Program-made: the position numbers and the translations under genes
Origin: Flavobacterium sp. GSB-24
GTDB taxonomy: Bacteria; Bacteroidota; Bacteroidia; Flavobacteriales; Flavobacteriaceae
Assembly (NCBI RefSeq): GCF_027924665.1
Contig: NZ_AP027043.1
Coordinates: 2,294,001 to 2,358,000 of the forward strand
DNA: 64,000 bases
Direction of reading: 5' to 3'
Part shown: piece after piece, positions 8,403-16,892 of the stretch
Position numbering within the stretch: the first letter of the stretch is position 1
How the letters are laid out: each line of letters begins with the position of its first letter
The notes under the pieces: model-generated
Database searches by the model: none
Told to the model about the DNA's origin: nothing
The model's input: only the letters and a program-made list of their open reading frames with translations

Positions 8403-8460
8403 GTTACCCTTTTTTGAGAAAAAAAAATCAAAAAAAGACGGGGTAACTAATAGGGTAACC
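8403..8460. promoter_or_regulatory. GTTACCC repeats next to the integrase: candidate arm-type sites
   Basis: GTTACCC at 8403-8409 and its complement GGGTAAC at 8441-8447 and 8453-8459; the last two are spaced 12 bases apart. They lie between the integrase start and the tRNA attachment site, where integrase or excisionase arm sites usually are. Confidence 0.4.
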
Positions 8461-8505
8461 ATTCTTTGATAAAACATGTGCTTTTTGAAAAGTCTGCAAA
8501 AACGA

Positions 8506-8539
8506 AAAAGCCTTTAAACACTAGTGTTTAAAGGCTTTT
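8506..8539 (-). terminator. Perfect 34-base palindrome, terminator of tRNA-Ser
   Basis: Two 17-base arms centred between 8522 and 8523 (AAAAGCCTTTAAACACT and complement), 31 bases beyond the encoded CCA of tRNA-Ser. The arms end in A/T runs, so it works as a rho-independent terminator in either direction. Confidence 0.75.
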
Positions 8540-8569
8540 GACTTTTAAAGTTTCTTCTGAAACTTCTAC

Positions 8570-8657
8570 TGGCGGAGAAAGAGGGATTCGAACCCCCGGA
8601 CCTGTTACAGTCAACAGTTTTCAAGACTGCCGCATTCGACCGCTCTGCCATTTCTCC
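8570..8657 (-). tRNA. tRNA-Ser (anticodon UGA)
   Basis: Minus-strand acceptor stem GGAGAAA/TTTCTCC, discriminator G and an encoded CCA (8570-8572). The anticodon loop reads CTTGAAA, giving UGA. A long variable arm, as in class II tRNAs, precedes GGGTTCGAATCCC in the T arm. The 3' end borders the island with its integrase, so this gene is the likely attachment site and stays intact after insertion. Confidence 0.95.
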
Positions 8658-8689
8658 AATATGTCGCTATCATTTCGTGATTGCGAGTG

Positions 8690-8697
8690 CAAATATA
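8690..8697 (-). promoter_or_regulatory. -7 promoter element of tRNA-Ser
   Basis: TATATTTG on the minus strand matches the Bacteroidota TAnnTTTG element exactly, 33 bases upstream of the tRNA 5' end. A clear -33 TTTG is not visible. Confidence 0.5.
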
Positions 8698-8796
8698 GTG
8701 CGCTTTTCCGATTATAAAAACTTTTTTCTGAGTTTTTTTAATATAATTTTCAAGTATCTAATTATCAGTATTTCCGAAACACGATTTTTTTGTAAA

Positions 8797-9195
8797 TTAA
8801 TCCAAATCGTCCAAAATCGGGGTCGGTTTTTTGTTCTCATCAACTGCAACAAAAGAAAAAGTTCCCGAAACTACCGTTTCGCGAAGCTCAGAATACATTT
8901 GTTCCATAAAAATATCAACATGGATTTTACAGCTGGTTCTTCCAACGCTGTCTACTTTTGCAACTAATTCGATTAAAGTACCGGCCGGAATTGCTTTTTT
9001 AAAGTCAATTTGTCCTGTAGATATTGTAACAACTTTTTTACGGCTAAAGCGTGTTGCGCAAATGAAAGCAACTTCATCCATTAAATGAAGTGCAGTTCCT
9101 CCAAATAAAGTATCATAATGGTTAGTTGTGCTTGGAAAAACGGCTTTGAATATACGTGTCTCAGATTTCTGAATTCTTTCTTCTATTGTCCCCAT
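8797..9195 (-). CDS. Acyl-CoA thioesterase (hotdog fold, YciA-like)
   Basis: Single hotdog domain of 132 residues. Hallmarks are NHYDTLFGG followed by LHLMDEVAF, where N and D positions carry the catalytic and substrate contacts in YciA/BACH-type enzymes, then a central helix and GRTS. These enzymes hydrolyse acyl-CoA to free acid and CoA in the cytoplasm. I place the start at 9195 (MGTIEERI), one base after the ribBA stop; the longer frame to 9237 would overlap ribBA by 41 bases. It is the last gene of the ftsK-lolA-lptF/G-ribBA run, so it is co-transcribed. Confidence 0.85.
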   Translation of the reverse strand: MGTIEERIQKSETRIFKAVFPSTTNHYDTLFGGTALHLMDEVAFICATRFSRKKVVTISTGQIDFKKAIPAGTLIELVAKVDSVGRTSCKIHVDIFMEQMYSELRETVVSGTFSFVAVDENKKPTPILDDLD

Positions 9196-9196
9196 A

Positions 9197-10330
9197 TTAG
9201 TAATTAACGTATTCTGTAATTTCAAGTCCGTAACCAATCATACCAACACGTTTTGTTTGCTCTGTATTCGAAACTAATCTAATTTTAGAAATATCAATAT
9301 CATGAAGGATTTGAGCGCCAATTCCGTAGTCTTTGCTGTCAATAATAACTTTTGGAGCTTTTAATGTTCCTTGCGATTGGAGTGATTTAAGTTCTGAAAT
9401 TCTGTTTAGAAGATTAACAGCGGTCATATCTTGATTGATAAAAATAACAGCACCTTTTCCGTTTTCATTAATCACTTTAAACATTTCGTCTAATTGCTGT
9501 TCTGCATTATTAGTCAATGTTCCTAATAAATCATTATTTACCTGACTAGAGTGGATTCTAGTTAATATAGGTTCTCCAGAACTCCACGTTCCTTTTGTTA
9601 ATGCAATATGAATTTGTTTATTGGTAGTCTGCTCGTAAGCTCTCAAACGAAAAGTTCCAAAACGAGTTTCGATATCAAAATCTTCTTTTTTAACGATCAA
9701 ACTATCGTGCTGCATTCTGTAAGCAACCAAATCTTCAATCGAAACTAATTTCAAATTAAATTTCTGCGCCACTTTTATCAATTCAGGTAAACGAGACATT
9801 GTTCCATCTTCGTTTAAGATTTCACAGATTACACCAGCTGGTTTAAAACCTGCTAGACGAGCAAAATCAATTGCAGCTTCGGTATGGCCTGTTCTTCTTA
9901 AAACACCGCCTTGTTTAGCGATCAAAGGAAAAATATGACCAGGACGAGCTAAATCGTGTGGTTTTGTATTAGGATCAACCAAAGCTTCAACTGTTTTTGA
10001 ACGGTCGGCAGCCGAAATTCCAGTTGTAACTCCATTTCCTTTTAAATCAACAGAAACTGTAAAAGCAGTTTCCATATGATCTGTATTGTTAGTAACCATG
10101 GCACGAAGGTCTAGTTCTTTACAACGGCTTTCTGTCAATGGTGTACAGATTAAACCGCGTCCGTGGGTAGCCATAAAATTGATCATTTCAGGTGTTATTT
10201 TTTCAGCTGCTGCTAAAAAATCACCTTCATTTTCACGATCTTCATCATCGACTACAATGATTACTTTACCTTGACGAATATCTTCTATAGCTTCTTCAAT
10301 GGTATTCAGTTGTATTTTTGTTGTTGACAT
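9197..10330 (-). CDS. ribB: RibBA-like: DHBP synthase with degenerate GTP cyclohydrolase II domain
   Basis: Residues 1-205 are an intact 3,4-dihydroxy-2-butanone-4-phosphate synthase: [10 protein letters not shown] (28-37), HGRGLICTP (56-64) and [10 protein letters not shown] (146-155). This half makes the four-carbon riboflavin precursor from ribulose 5-phosphate. Residues 210-377 have the length and ending (DYGIGAQIL) of GTP cyclohydrolase II, but the three zinc cysteines of HSECLTGD...RCDC are replaced by Q263, N274 and A276, and YHRQEGR has become FINQDMT. The second half is therefore probably not a cyclohydrolase. No FMN riboswitch is seen upstream; it sits 2 bases after the LptF/G gene in an operon. 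Confidence 0.9.
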   Translation of the reverse strand: MSTTKIQLNTIEEAIEDIRQGKVIIVVDDEDRENEGDFLAAAEKITPEMINFMATHGRGLICTPLTESRCKELDLRAMVTNNTDHMETAFTVSVDLKGNGVTTGISAADRSKTVEALVDPNTKPHDLARPGHIFPLIAKQGGVLRRTGHTEAAIDFARLAGFKPAGVICEILNEDGTMSRLPELIKVAQKFNLKLVSIEDLVAYRMQHDSLIVKKEDFDIETRFGTFRLRAYEQTTNKQIHIALTKGTWSSGEPILTRIHSSQVNNDLLGTLTNNAEQQLDEMFKVINENGKGAVIFINQDMTAVNLLNRISELKSLQSQGTLKAPKVIIDSKDYGIGAQILHDIDISKIRLVSNTEQTKRVGMIGYGLEITEYVNY

Positions 10331-10332
10331 AA

Positions 10333-11790
10333 TTATTGTTGCTTTTGAGCAGGTGAGAACCGCTCAGAAATTTTCTGAAATAGTTGTGAAATTGGAGTTG
10401 TAATCGCATCAAAATTAATTAATCCGTTGTCGTTTGTTGCTCTATAAGTCAAAAGAACTGCTAACGGCAATAAAATAAACGACGACATCCATGATCCCAT
10501 AAAAGGAGTCATACCGCCCTCTTGTGATAATCTTTTTCCGAAAGTATTGATAAAGTGAAAAGTAATAAAGATTAAAACGGCAAAAACAATTGGAAGCCCA
10601 AGTCCGCCTTTTCTAATAATAGCACCGAGGGGAGCTCCAATAAAAAACATTAAAAAACAGGCAAAGGCAATAACAAACTTTTCGTAAAAAGCACTTAAAT
10701 GTTTGTTGATTTCACGTTGTTTGTCCTTTAAATCTTTTTGAGTAGTTTCTATCGAATAAATATTACTTGTAACAGTGCTTGCAGCCATTTTTAAAATGTC
10801 TACTTGGTCTTTGTTAGAATACATTGACATAAGATCGTTAGGAAGTTGTTTTTTCTTAAAATCTTTTTTTACTGCTACTGGAGGAGCTTTTCTAATTCCG
10901 ACACGCTGATTTATATTCTCTGAAAAAGAAATAATTTCGTTGTCTAAGTTTTTGTTTAATGAATCTAATGTGTATCGTAATTCATTAACATTCAACATTG
11001 CATTTGTACCAGCGATACTTTCCTTGCTGTCATCCACTTTGTTTAATTCCGATAAATCTATGTTGATGATCTGTTTTTTGAACTTTCCTTTTATAAAAGG
11101 AAGTTTAGCGCGATCTTCGTATTTTTTTGGAGTGACATCTTGATAATAATAACCATCATTTAAAATCAGTTTTAAAATACTAGACTGCTCGCTGCTTACC
11201 AGTTCGCCAGTTTTAGATTTTATAACTGTTTTGTTTTCGCCCATATTATTAGGCTTTTCATGAATGGTTACTCCTGTAAGATGATTTCCGTTTTCGCCTG
11301 TTTTTTTATTAACCTTAATATTATAGAAGCCAACATCGTTAAACTGACCCTCAGCAATCGCCATTGCAGGTTTAGCTTGTGCTATATTTTTTCTAAAGTT
11401 GACAAATTTATATTCAGCGTAAGGAATAACATTGTTGGCAAACCAAAATGCAACAATACTTAAAACGAAAATAAAAATAATTAAGACTCGCATCGCTCTC
11501 TGCAGCGAAATCCCTGACGATTTCATTGCGGCAAACTCATAGTTTTCGGCTAAGTTTCCGAAAGTCATAATAGAGGCCAATAAAACCGATAAGGGTAAAA
11601 CCAGTGGTATAATACGAGGCATAGAAAAAAGCAGGAATTTCACAACCAATATTAAGTCGAGATCTTTACCTGCTAGTTCTGATATAAATAGCCATACTGT
11701 TTGAAGTATGAATATGAAAAATAAGATTACAAATACCGTAGTAAATGTAAGTAAGAATGTTTTTAATAAGTATTTGTCTAGAATTTTCAA
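10333..11790 (-). CDS. LptF/LptG family lipopolysaccharide export permease
   Basis: 485-residue YjgP/YjgQ-family inner-membrane protein. Three hydrophobic helices lie at the N side (about 12-36, 50-75, 97-120), a beta-rich periplasmic domain follows, and three helices sit near the C side (about 370-455). The N-terminal KILDKYLLKTFL motif is typical. The pair LptF/LptG with ATPase LptB extracts LPS from the inner membrane. The periplasmic part carries an extended charged insert, which is common in Bacteroidota members. It lies 8 bases after lolA, so both envelope-transport genes are in one operon. I cannot tell LptF from LptG. Confidence 0.88.
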   Translation of the reverse strand: MKILDKYLLKTFLLTFTTVFVILFFIFILQTVWLFISELAGKDLDLILVVKFLLFSMPRIIPLVLPLSVLLASIMTFGNLAENYEFAAMKSSGISLQRAMRVLIIFIFVLSIVAFWFANNVIPYAEYKFVNFRKNIAQAKPAMAIAEGQFNDVGFYNIKVNKKTGENGNHLTGVTIHEKPNNMGENKTVIKSKTGELVSSEQSSILKLILNDGYYYQDVTPKKYEDRAKLPFIKGKFKKQIINIDLSELNKVDDSKESIAGTNAMLNVNELRYTLDSLNKNLDNEIISFSENINQRVGIRKAPPVAVKKDFKKKQLPNDLMSMYSNKDQVDILKMAASTVTSNIYSIETTQKDLKDKQREINKHLSAFYEKFVIAFACFLMFFIGAPLGAIIRKGGLGLPIVFAVLIFITFHFINTFGKRLSQEGGMTPFMGSWMSSFILLPLAVLLTYRATNDNGLINFDAITTPISQLFQKISERFSPAQKQQ

Positions 11791-11798
11791 CCTTCTGA

Positions 11799-12491
11799 TT
11801 AATCTAATTTATTGATGTAGTATTTCGGATATTTACTCGCTACAAAGGTAAATTGATTTTTTGATAAAGGCTGATTGGTTTTAAAAGAATTAACGGTTAA
11901 AGTTGTTTTTGTTCCGTTTTTTCCAGTTTCAATCAAATTATAGATGTGTTTTGTCTGAACATCAATGCCTAAAAGAATTTCTTTTCTTTGGTCTTTTCCA
12001 GTAGTTGGGACTAGTTTAATGTATTGAATTTTTCTTCCTTTTACGTTTTGTACAATATCCATATTGTATTTATAGCCAGAATTAAAGAAAGTAAGCATTT
12101 TTGAAGGAGTGATAGCATTATCATCTTTCTCGTTCACTTTAGAAACTGTAACTTCTTCGTCTTCAGGAACAATAGTGTATGTTTTTTGTCCGTCAAAAAT
12201 TTTAGTAACCCCCATGAAATTTAATACATATTGGTTGCCTTTCATGGTAACATTTCCTTTACTATCTTGATTGATATTTTCTTTGGCATTGTTCAAAGAG
12301 TATTTAAAATCAATAACAATATTATTGTAGCTTTTAATTTTAGAAGTTACTTCGTTCAATAAATCTTTAGCTTTTTTATCTTGAGCCTGAACAGAAGTGA
12401 AGCTCAAAAGCAATATAACTGCCATTTGAAAACATCTTTTGGTCATGTTTGTGATAGAATTGTTGTTGATTTCTTGAATTTTTGCTTTCAT
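11799..12491 (-). CDS. lolA: LolA-like outer-membrane lipoprotein carrier
   Basis: Periplasmic carrier with a signal peptide ending VQA-QDKK. The mature part has the LolA order: a helix with AKDLLNEVTSKIKSYN, then antiparallel strands with DFKYSL, GKQTYTI-type turns and KTTLTVNSF near the end. It should shuttle lipoproteins from LolCDE to the outer membrane. I prefer the ATG at 12491 (7 bases after ftsK) to the longer frame from 12536, which overlaps ftsK; an even shorter start at 12446 would give a more compact signal peptide. Position between ftsK and the LPS permease is conserved in flavobacteria as far as I recall. Confidence 0.85.
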   Translation of the reverse strand: MKAKIQEINNNSITNMTKRCFQMAVILLLSFTSVQAQDKKAKDLLNEVTSKIKSYNNIVIDFKYSLNNAKENINQDSKGNVTMKGNQYVLNFMGVTKIFDGQKTYTIVPEDEEVTVSKVNEKDDNAITPSKMLTFFNSGYKYNMDIVQNVKGRKIQYIKLVPTTGKDQRKEILLGIDVQTKHIYNLIETGKNGTKTTLTVNSFKTNQPLSKNQFTFVASKYPKYYINKLD

Positions 12492-12498
12492 GATTGGA

Positions 12499-14952
12499 TT
12501 AATTTTGTTCATTGTTAAAAAATTGATCAAGAGCATTTAAATCTAAGATGTTTACACTGCGTGCTTTACTGCCTTCGAACGGACCAACGATTCCTGCTGC
12601 TTCCAGTTGATCGATCAAACGACCGGCTCTGTTGTATCCTAATTTTAATTTTCGCTGCAATAAAGAAGCAGAACCCTGCTGTGCATTGACAATAATCTCT
12701 GCCGCTTCTCTAAATAAAGTATCTCTTTCAGAAATATCTATATCAAGATTAATGCCACTTTCTTCTCCAACAAACTCAGGAAGCAAATAAGCTGTAGCAT
12801 ATGCTTTCTGGCCTCCAATAAAATCTGTAATTTTTTCAACTTCTGGAGTATCTATAAAGGCACATTGTACACGTACTACATCATTTCCATTGGTATATAA
12901 TAAATCTCCACGTCCAATTAACTGATCGGCTCCTTGGGTATCAAGAATTGTTCGCGAGTCAATTTTAGAAGTTACCCTAAAAGCAATTCTCGCTGGGAAA
13001 TTGGCTTTAATTAAACCTGTAATAACGTTTACAGATGGTCTTTGTGTTGCAATAATTAAGTGAATTCCGATCGCACGGGCTAATTGTGCTAAACGGGCAA
13101 TAGGAATTTCGACTTCTTTTCCTGCTGTCATAATCAAATCGGCGAACTCATCGACAACCAGAACGATGTAAGGTAAAAATCGGTGGCCAGCCTCTGGATT
13201 CAATTTTCTGGATTTGAATTTTTCGTTGTATTCTTTAATATTACGAACCATCGCATCTTTTAGTAAAGAGTAACGATTGTCCATTTCCACACAAAGTGAA
13301 TTTAAAGTATTTACAACTTTTGCATTATCTGTAATGATAGCATCTTCTGTGTCTGGAAGTTTGGCTAGATAATGTCTTTCTATTTTATTGAAAAGAGTAA
13401 GCTCTACTTTTTTCGGATCGACCAAAACAAATTTTACTTCTGCTGGATGTTTTTTGTATAATAATGAAGTTAAAACCGCATTTAATCCAACAGATTTCCC
13501 TTGTCCAGTTGCTCCGGCCATCAATAAGTGGGGCATTTTGGCTAAATCGACAACAAAAGTTTCATTCGAAATGGTTTTTCCTAAAGCAATTGGCAGTTCC
13601 ATTTCAGCTTCTTGGAACTTAGCAGCTCCAATAACACTTTTCATAGAAACCATAGTTGGATTCTTGTTTGGAACCTCAATACCAATCGTTCCTTTTCCTG
13701 GAATTGGCGCAATAATCCGAATTCCTAATGCAGATAAGGACAAGGCAATATCATCTTCTAAACTCTTAATTTTAGAAATTCTAATTCCTGCTTCGGGTAC
13801 AATTTCGTATAAAGTTACCGATGGTCCAACGGTTGCTTTAATCTGCGCAATTTCAATTTTGTAGTTACGAAGTGTATCTACAATTTTGTTTTTATTTTCT
13901 TCTAATTCCTCTTGATTAATTGTAATTCCGCCAGTCGAATATTCTTTTAATAAATCGATGGTTGGGAATTTGTAATTGGATAAATCCAAAGTTGGGTCAA
14001 ATAATCCAAAATCGGCAACTAGGCGAGAAGCTAAGTTTTCTTCAATAATATCTTCTTCTTTCGCTTTTTCAATTACAAATGCTTCATCGGGAGAAACCAG
14101 CGGTAATTCCGGTTTTGGAGTAATTGGTTTTAAAATCGGATTCAATTCAATTTCTGAAGAATGAGAAATAGTTGGTTTTAATGCTTCTTTGTTGATTTCA
14201 AATTGAGAATCGACAGTTTTGATATGAATATCATCTAAATCAGGATCTTTTTCTGGTTCTTCAACGGCAAATTCTTCTAAATTATAAGCGCTTTCTGGCT
14301 GTTGAACAGCAGGTTTTAAAGCATCTAATTCTGATTTGAATTCTTTTTTAGTAGAATCAAAATACGATTGAATTTTTTCTGGAGATAATTTGATTTTGAA
14401 AATCAAATATACAATTAACCCAAAAAGCAGTGTAAGTAAAGTGCCAGTTTTTCCGATATAATCTTGCAGGAATAAATTTAGTTCGTAACCAATTGTACCG
14501 CCTAATTCTGGTGCAGAAGTAGCAAAGAAACCAAATAAAATAGAAACAACTATGATAGCAAAAATATCCCAAAACCAAGTATTTTTTAGTTTTTGGGTAG
14601 AAAGTTCTAATGCTAAAAACATTCCAGTAAGGAAAAATAAACGTACAAGAATGAAAGAGGCGATTCCGAAACCTTTGTAAATAATCAAATCTGCTAAAAA
14701 AGCTCCAAATTTTCCGAGCCAGTTCTCAGCAACTTCTGTACGGTCGCCAAGCTGGTCTACGACACTTTGATCATTCTGCCATTGTCCATTAACATAAAAA
14801 GAAATAAATGCCACTAATAGTGCAATAGAAAAAAGAACCAAAAGGCATCCTAAAACAAATTTTTGTTGTTTGGATATCTTAAAAGATCTTTTATTTCCTT
14901 CTTGTTTGTCGTTTTTTTTATCTACAGTTTCTTTTTTGCTAGTTTTTGCCAT
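12499..14952 (-). CDS. ftsK: DNA translocase FtsK/SpoIIIE family
   Basis: 817 residues: four to five membrane helices in the first about 185, a charged linker (190-330), the FtsK alpha/beta motor with Walker A GATGQGKS (480-487) and Walker B VLVVDE (597-602), and a C-terminal winged-helix gamma domain (from about 740, QRKLKLGYNRAGRLID). It anchors at the division septum and pumps chromosome DNA to resolve dimers, with gamma reading the polar KOPS-type sequences. The linker is short compared with E. coli FtsK, as usual outside enterobacteria. It follows dgkA by 18 bases. Confidence 0.97.
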   Translation of the reverse strand: MAKTSKKETVDKKNDKQEGNKRSFKISKQQKFVLGCLLVLFSIALLVAFISFYVNGQWQNDQSVVDQLGDRTEVAENWLGKFGAFLADLIIYKGFGIASFILVRLFFLTGMFLALELSTQKLKNTWFWDIFAIIVVSILFGFFATSAPELGGTIGYELNLFLQDYIGKTGTLLTLLFGLIVYLIFKIKLSPEKIQSYFDSTKKEFKSELDALKPAVQQPESAYNLEEFAVEEPEKDPDLDDIHIKTVDSQFEINKEALKPTISHSSEIELNPILKPITPKPELPLVSPDEAFVIEKAKEEDIIEENLASRLVADFGLFDPTLDLSNYKFPTIDLLKEYSTGGITINQEELEENKNKIVDTLRNYKIEIAQIKATVGPSVTLYEIVPEAGIRISKIKSLEDDIALSLSALGIRIIAPIPGKGTIGIEVPNKNPTMVSMKSVIGAAKFQEAEMELPIALGKTISNETFVVDLAKMPHLLMAGATGQGKSVGLNAVLTSLLYKKHPAEVKFVLVDPKKVELTLFNKIERHYLAKLPDTEDAIITDNAKVVNTLNSLCVEMDNRYSLLKDAMVRNIKEYNEKFKSRKLNPEAGHRFLPYIVLVVDEFADLIMTAGKEVEIPIARLAQLARAIGIHLIIATQRPSVNVITGLIKANFPARIAFRVTSKIDSRTILDTQGADQLIGRGDLLYTNGNDVVRVQCAFIDTPEVEKITDFIGGQKAYATAYLLPEFVGEESGINLDIDISERDTLFREAAEIIVNAQQGSASLLQRKLKLGYNRAGRLIDQLEAAGIVGPFEGSKARSVNILDLNALDQFFNNEQN

Positions 14953-14970
14953 TCTTGCGTTTCCCTTTGC

Positions 14971-15345
14971 TTAAATAAATTTTGGAATATAAATAATCAA
15001 GCCTATTGCTATTGCAGTCATTGCAGCAAAAAATACCGCCCCTGCAGCAATATCTTTGATAAAACCGATCCTTTTACTGTAATCGGGATGAATAAAATCG
15101 GCAATTTTTTCAACTGCCGTATTTAATCCTTCAACACTTAAAACCAAACCAATTGCCATTGTTTGACAAAGCCATTCGGTTTGTGAAATATGAAAATAGA
15201 ACCCAGCGATGGTCATGATAATTCCCAATGAGAATTGAACCATAACGCTGTGTTCTGTTTTAATCAATTTTACAGCTCCTTTAAAAGCATAAGTTACGCT
15301 CTTTAATCGACCTGTAACAAAAGTATTATCTTTTTGAAACTCCAT
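14971..15345 (-). CDS. dgkA: Diacylglycerol/undecaprenol kinase (DgkA family)
   Basis: 124-residue membrane kinase with three hydrophobic segments and the DgkA core SVEGLNTAVEKIADF followed by KDIAAGAV. It phosphorylates diacylglycerol or undecaprenol using ATP at the cytoplasmic face; the Gram-positive-like subgroup prefers undecaprenol and I cannot decide between them. It lies 13 bases after tpx on the same strand and directly before ftsK, so it heads or shares the envelope operon. Confidence 0.92.
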   Translation of the reverse strand: MEFQKDNTFVTGRLKSVTYAFKGAVKLIKTEHSVMVQFSLGIIMTIAGFYFHISQTEWLCQTMAIGLVLSVEGLNTAVEKIADFIHPDYSKRIGFIKDIAAGAVFFAAMTAIAIGLIIYIPKFI

Positions 15346-15358
15346 TTAAGGGAAAATA

Positions 15359-15856
15359 TTATAGTGCTGCTAAAGCTGCTTCGTAATTAGGTTCGTTTGC
15401 AATTTCAGCAACTTGTTCTGTGTGAACGATTTTTCCATCAGCATCAACAACAATAATTGCTCTTGAATGTAAACCAGCTAAAGGTCCGTCAACGATTTCT
15501 AAACCATTTGCTTTTCCAAAATCACCAGTTTTAAAATCAGATAAGTTTACAACATTTTCTAAACCTTCAGCACCACAAAAACGTTTTTGAGCGAAAGGTA
15601 AATCTCTAGAAATACATAAAACAGTAGTGTTCTCTAATCCGCTTGCACTTTCGTTGAATTTTCTAACAGATGCAGCACAAGTTCCTGTGTCAACACTTGG
15701 AAAAATGTTTAAAACTAATTTTTTACCAGCGAAGTTACTTAATGAAGCAACAGATAAGTCATTTTGAACTAATTTGAAGTCAGCTAATTGCGATCCAACT
15801 GCTGGTAACTCGCCTGATGTATGAACTGGATTTCCTCCTAATGTGATAGATGCCAT
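15359..15856 (-). CDS. tpx: Thiol peroxidase (Tpx-type peroxiredoxin)
   Basis: 165 residues, full Tpx length. The peroxidatic cysteine is C60 in SVDTGTC and the resolving cysteine C94 in RFCGAEG, the spacing expected of atypical 2-Cys Tpx; an extra C81 is present. It reduces hydrogen and alkyl hydroperoxides with thioredoxin as donor. A thioredoxin and a 2-Cys peroxiredoxin are encoded about 1 kb away on the same strand. A -7 element (TACTTTTG) lies 27 bases upstream of the ATG. Confidence 0.96.
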   Translation of the reverse strand: MASITLGGNPVHTSGELPAVGSQLADFKLVQNDLSVASLSNFAGKKLVLNIFPSVDTGTCAASVRKFNESASGLENTTVLCISRDLPFAQKRFCGAEGLENVVNLSDFKTGDFGKANGLEIVDGPLAGLHSRAIIVVDADGKIVHTEQVAEIANEPNYEAALAAL

Positions 15857-15882
15857 GATTTTTGTTTAAAATTAATGAGGCT

Positions 15883-15890
15883 CAAAAGTA
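15883..15890 (-). promoter_or_regulatory. -7 promoter element of tpx
   Basis: TACTTTTG on the minus strand, an exact TAnnTTTG match 27 bases before the tpx ATG. The -33 partner is only a weak TTTAG. Confidence 0.5.
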
Positions 15891-15980
15891 AGGATTAATA
15901 TTTGAATCTAAAAGTATTTGTTAGGGGTTTAAGGAGAGATTAAGGAGGTGAATTTTTATCTTGCTTTTCGCATAGATTGA

Positions 15981-16113
15981 ACGCCGATGACACGGATTTG
16001 CTTACGCAAAAACGCGGATCTAAACGGATTTTTTTCTTTTTACTATTAAGTAGGAAACAACAAAATTCGTTTAGATCCGTGACTTTACGAAGTGAATCCG
16101 TGTCATCCGCGTG
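15981..16113. repeat. Large imperfect inverted repeat, ATCCGTGTCATCCGCGT type
   Basis: The arms 15981-16030 and 16063-16113 are about 50 bases each and complementary over most of their length (CGATGACACGGATT with AATCCGTGTCATCCG; GCGGATCTAAACG with CGTTTAGATCCG). They fill the spacer downstream of the redox operon. Similar wording occurs in other flavobacterial spacers. Non-coding. Confidence 0.7.
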
Positions 16114-16134
16114 CCATTTGACACAACCAAAAAA

Positions 16135-16161
16135 AAAGCGTCTCTAAAATAGAAACGCTTT
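16135..16161 (-). terminator. Terminator of the peroxiredoxin-thioredoxin group
   Basis: The AAAGCGTCTCT and AGAAACGCTTT arms pair with one mismatch around AAAAT. On the minus strand the hairpin is followed by a run of T (from A16129-A16137), which is the orientation needed after the gene at 16205-16462. Confidence 0.75.
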
Positions 16162-16204
16162 CTCAGTCATGTTTTTTTTTGTTTTTTGAGATATAGAGGC
16201 CGAT

Positions 16205-16462
16205 TTATTTATCGATAGAACCTAAAACACGTTTCATGAACGTATTTAGAGCTTCTTTTTTATCTGTTCCTTGAGCAACCAATTTTTGTACTTCAAGGGC
16301 ACCGTACATATTCGAAATCAATTCGCCGATTACATCCAATTCTTCGTCTTTAAGAGAAGGAATTTCAGTCATCGCTTCCAAAACTTCGATCGTTTCGATA
16401 ATATAATCTTGATCGTTTTCTTCGATAAATTGCGTTAAATGCTTTATTACGGGTAATTTCAT
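16205..16462 (-). CDS. Small conserved redox-cluster protein (DUF6952-like)
   Basis: Acidic, helical 85-residue protein without cysteine, signal peptide or membrane segment. It starts MKLPVIKHLTQFIEEND and ends VLGSIDK. I recall this family only as a conserved flavobacterial protein encoded beside thioredoxin and peroxiredoxin genes, and the family number is from memory. It is 112 bases downstream of the thioredoxin, with a repeat between them, and a terminator follows. It may be an adaptor or stability factor of the redox pair, but the sequence does not show a function. Confidence 0.7.
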   Translation of the reverse strand: MKLPVIKHLTQFIEENDQDYIIETIEVLEAMTEIPSLKDEELDVIGELISNMYGALEVQKLVAQGTDKKEALNTFMKRVLGSIDK

Positions 16463-16473
16463 AATTTTAGACT

Positions 16474-16554
16474 TCTTAGATTTTTAGACATTCTTAGACT
16501 CCTTAGACTTTTTTAAAGTTTGTAGACAACTTCTAAGAAGTCTAAAAATCTAAG
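16474..16554. repeat. Inverted repeat of the TTAGA type
   Basis: CTTAGATTTTTAGACATTCTTAGA (16474-16497) is nearly complementary to 16531-16554. It fills the spacer between the thioredoxin and the small protein gene and could form a hairpin in their shared transcript. Confidence 0.65.
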
Positions 16555-16574
16555 CCAGTCTAACTAATCTAAAT

Positions 16575-16883
16575 TTAAGCAATTGCGTTAACTAAATCGA
16601 TTAAAACTTCTTGTTTGTTGGTTTGAGTTTCGCCAACTAATTGTCCGTTTACGAAAGTTGCAAATGTAGGCAGGTTGCTCACATTAGCTAATTTTCTTGA
16701 TTCTGGAGAGTTTTCTGCATCAACCAAAACAAAAGTGATAGCTTCATTTTCTGTTGCTAATTTTTTGAATTTTGGTTTCATAATACGGCAATTTCCACAC
16801 CATGAAGCTGAATATTGTACTACTACTTTTTCGTTTTTAGCAACTAAATCTGCTAACGTATCTTCGTTTAAGTCGATTAACAT
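16575..16883 (-). CDS. Thioredoxin-family protein with WCGNC active site
   Basis: 102 residues, a single thioredoxin fold. The active site is WCGNC (C29, C32) rather than the classical WCGPC, and the cis-proline loop is NLPTF near residue 76. There is no signal peptide, so it acts in the cytoplasm. The G-N pair changes the redox potential compared with housekeeping thioredoxin. It lies between the 2-Cys peroxiredoxin gene and a small conserved gene; the most likely job is electron donor to that peroxiredoxin or to Tpx. The 224-base spacer upstream is a nested inverted repeat. Confidence 0.9.
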   Translation of the reverse strand: MLIDLNEDTLADLVAKNEKVVVQYSASWCGNCRIMKPKFKKLATENEAITFVLVDAENSPESRKLANVSNLPTFATFVNGQLVGETQTNKQEVLIDLVNAIA

Positions 16884-16892
16884 AGTTTTTTA

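Noticed and set aside
8506..8539. 34-base palindrome as a recombination site
   Set aside because: Its position after the tRNA and its A/T-ended arms fit a terminator better.
8677..8967. 96-residue plus-strand frame upstream of and over the thioesterase gene
   Set aside because: Overlaps the real minus-strand thioesterase and the tRNA promoter; no domain.
10331..10332. FMN riboswitch for ribBA
   Set aside because: ribBA is inside an operon with a 2-base spacer; no RFN-like element is present.
13388..13864. 158-residue frame opposite ftsK
   Set aside because: Antisense shadow of the FtsK motor domain, without its own start context or recognisable domain.
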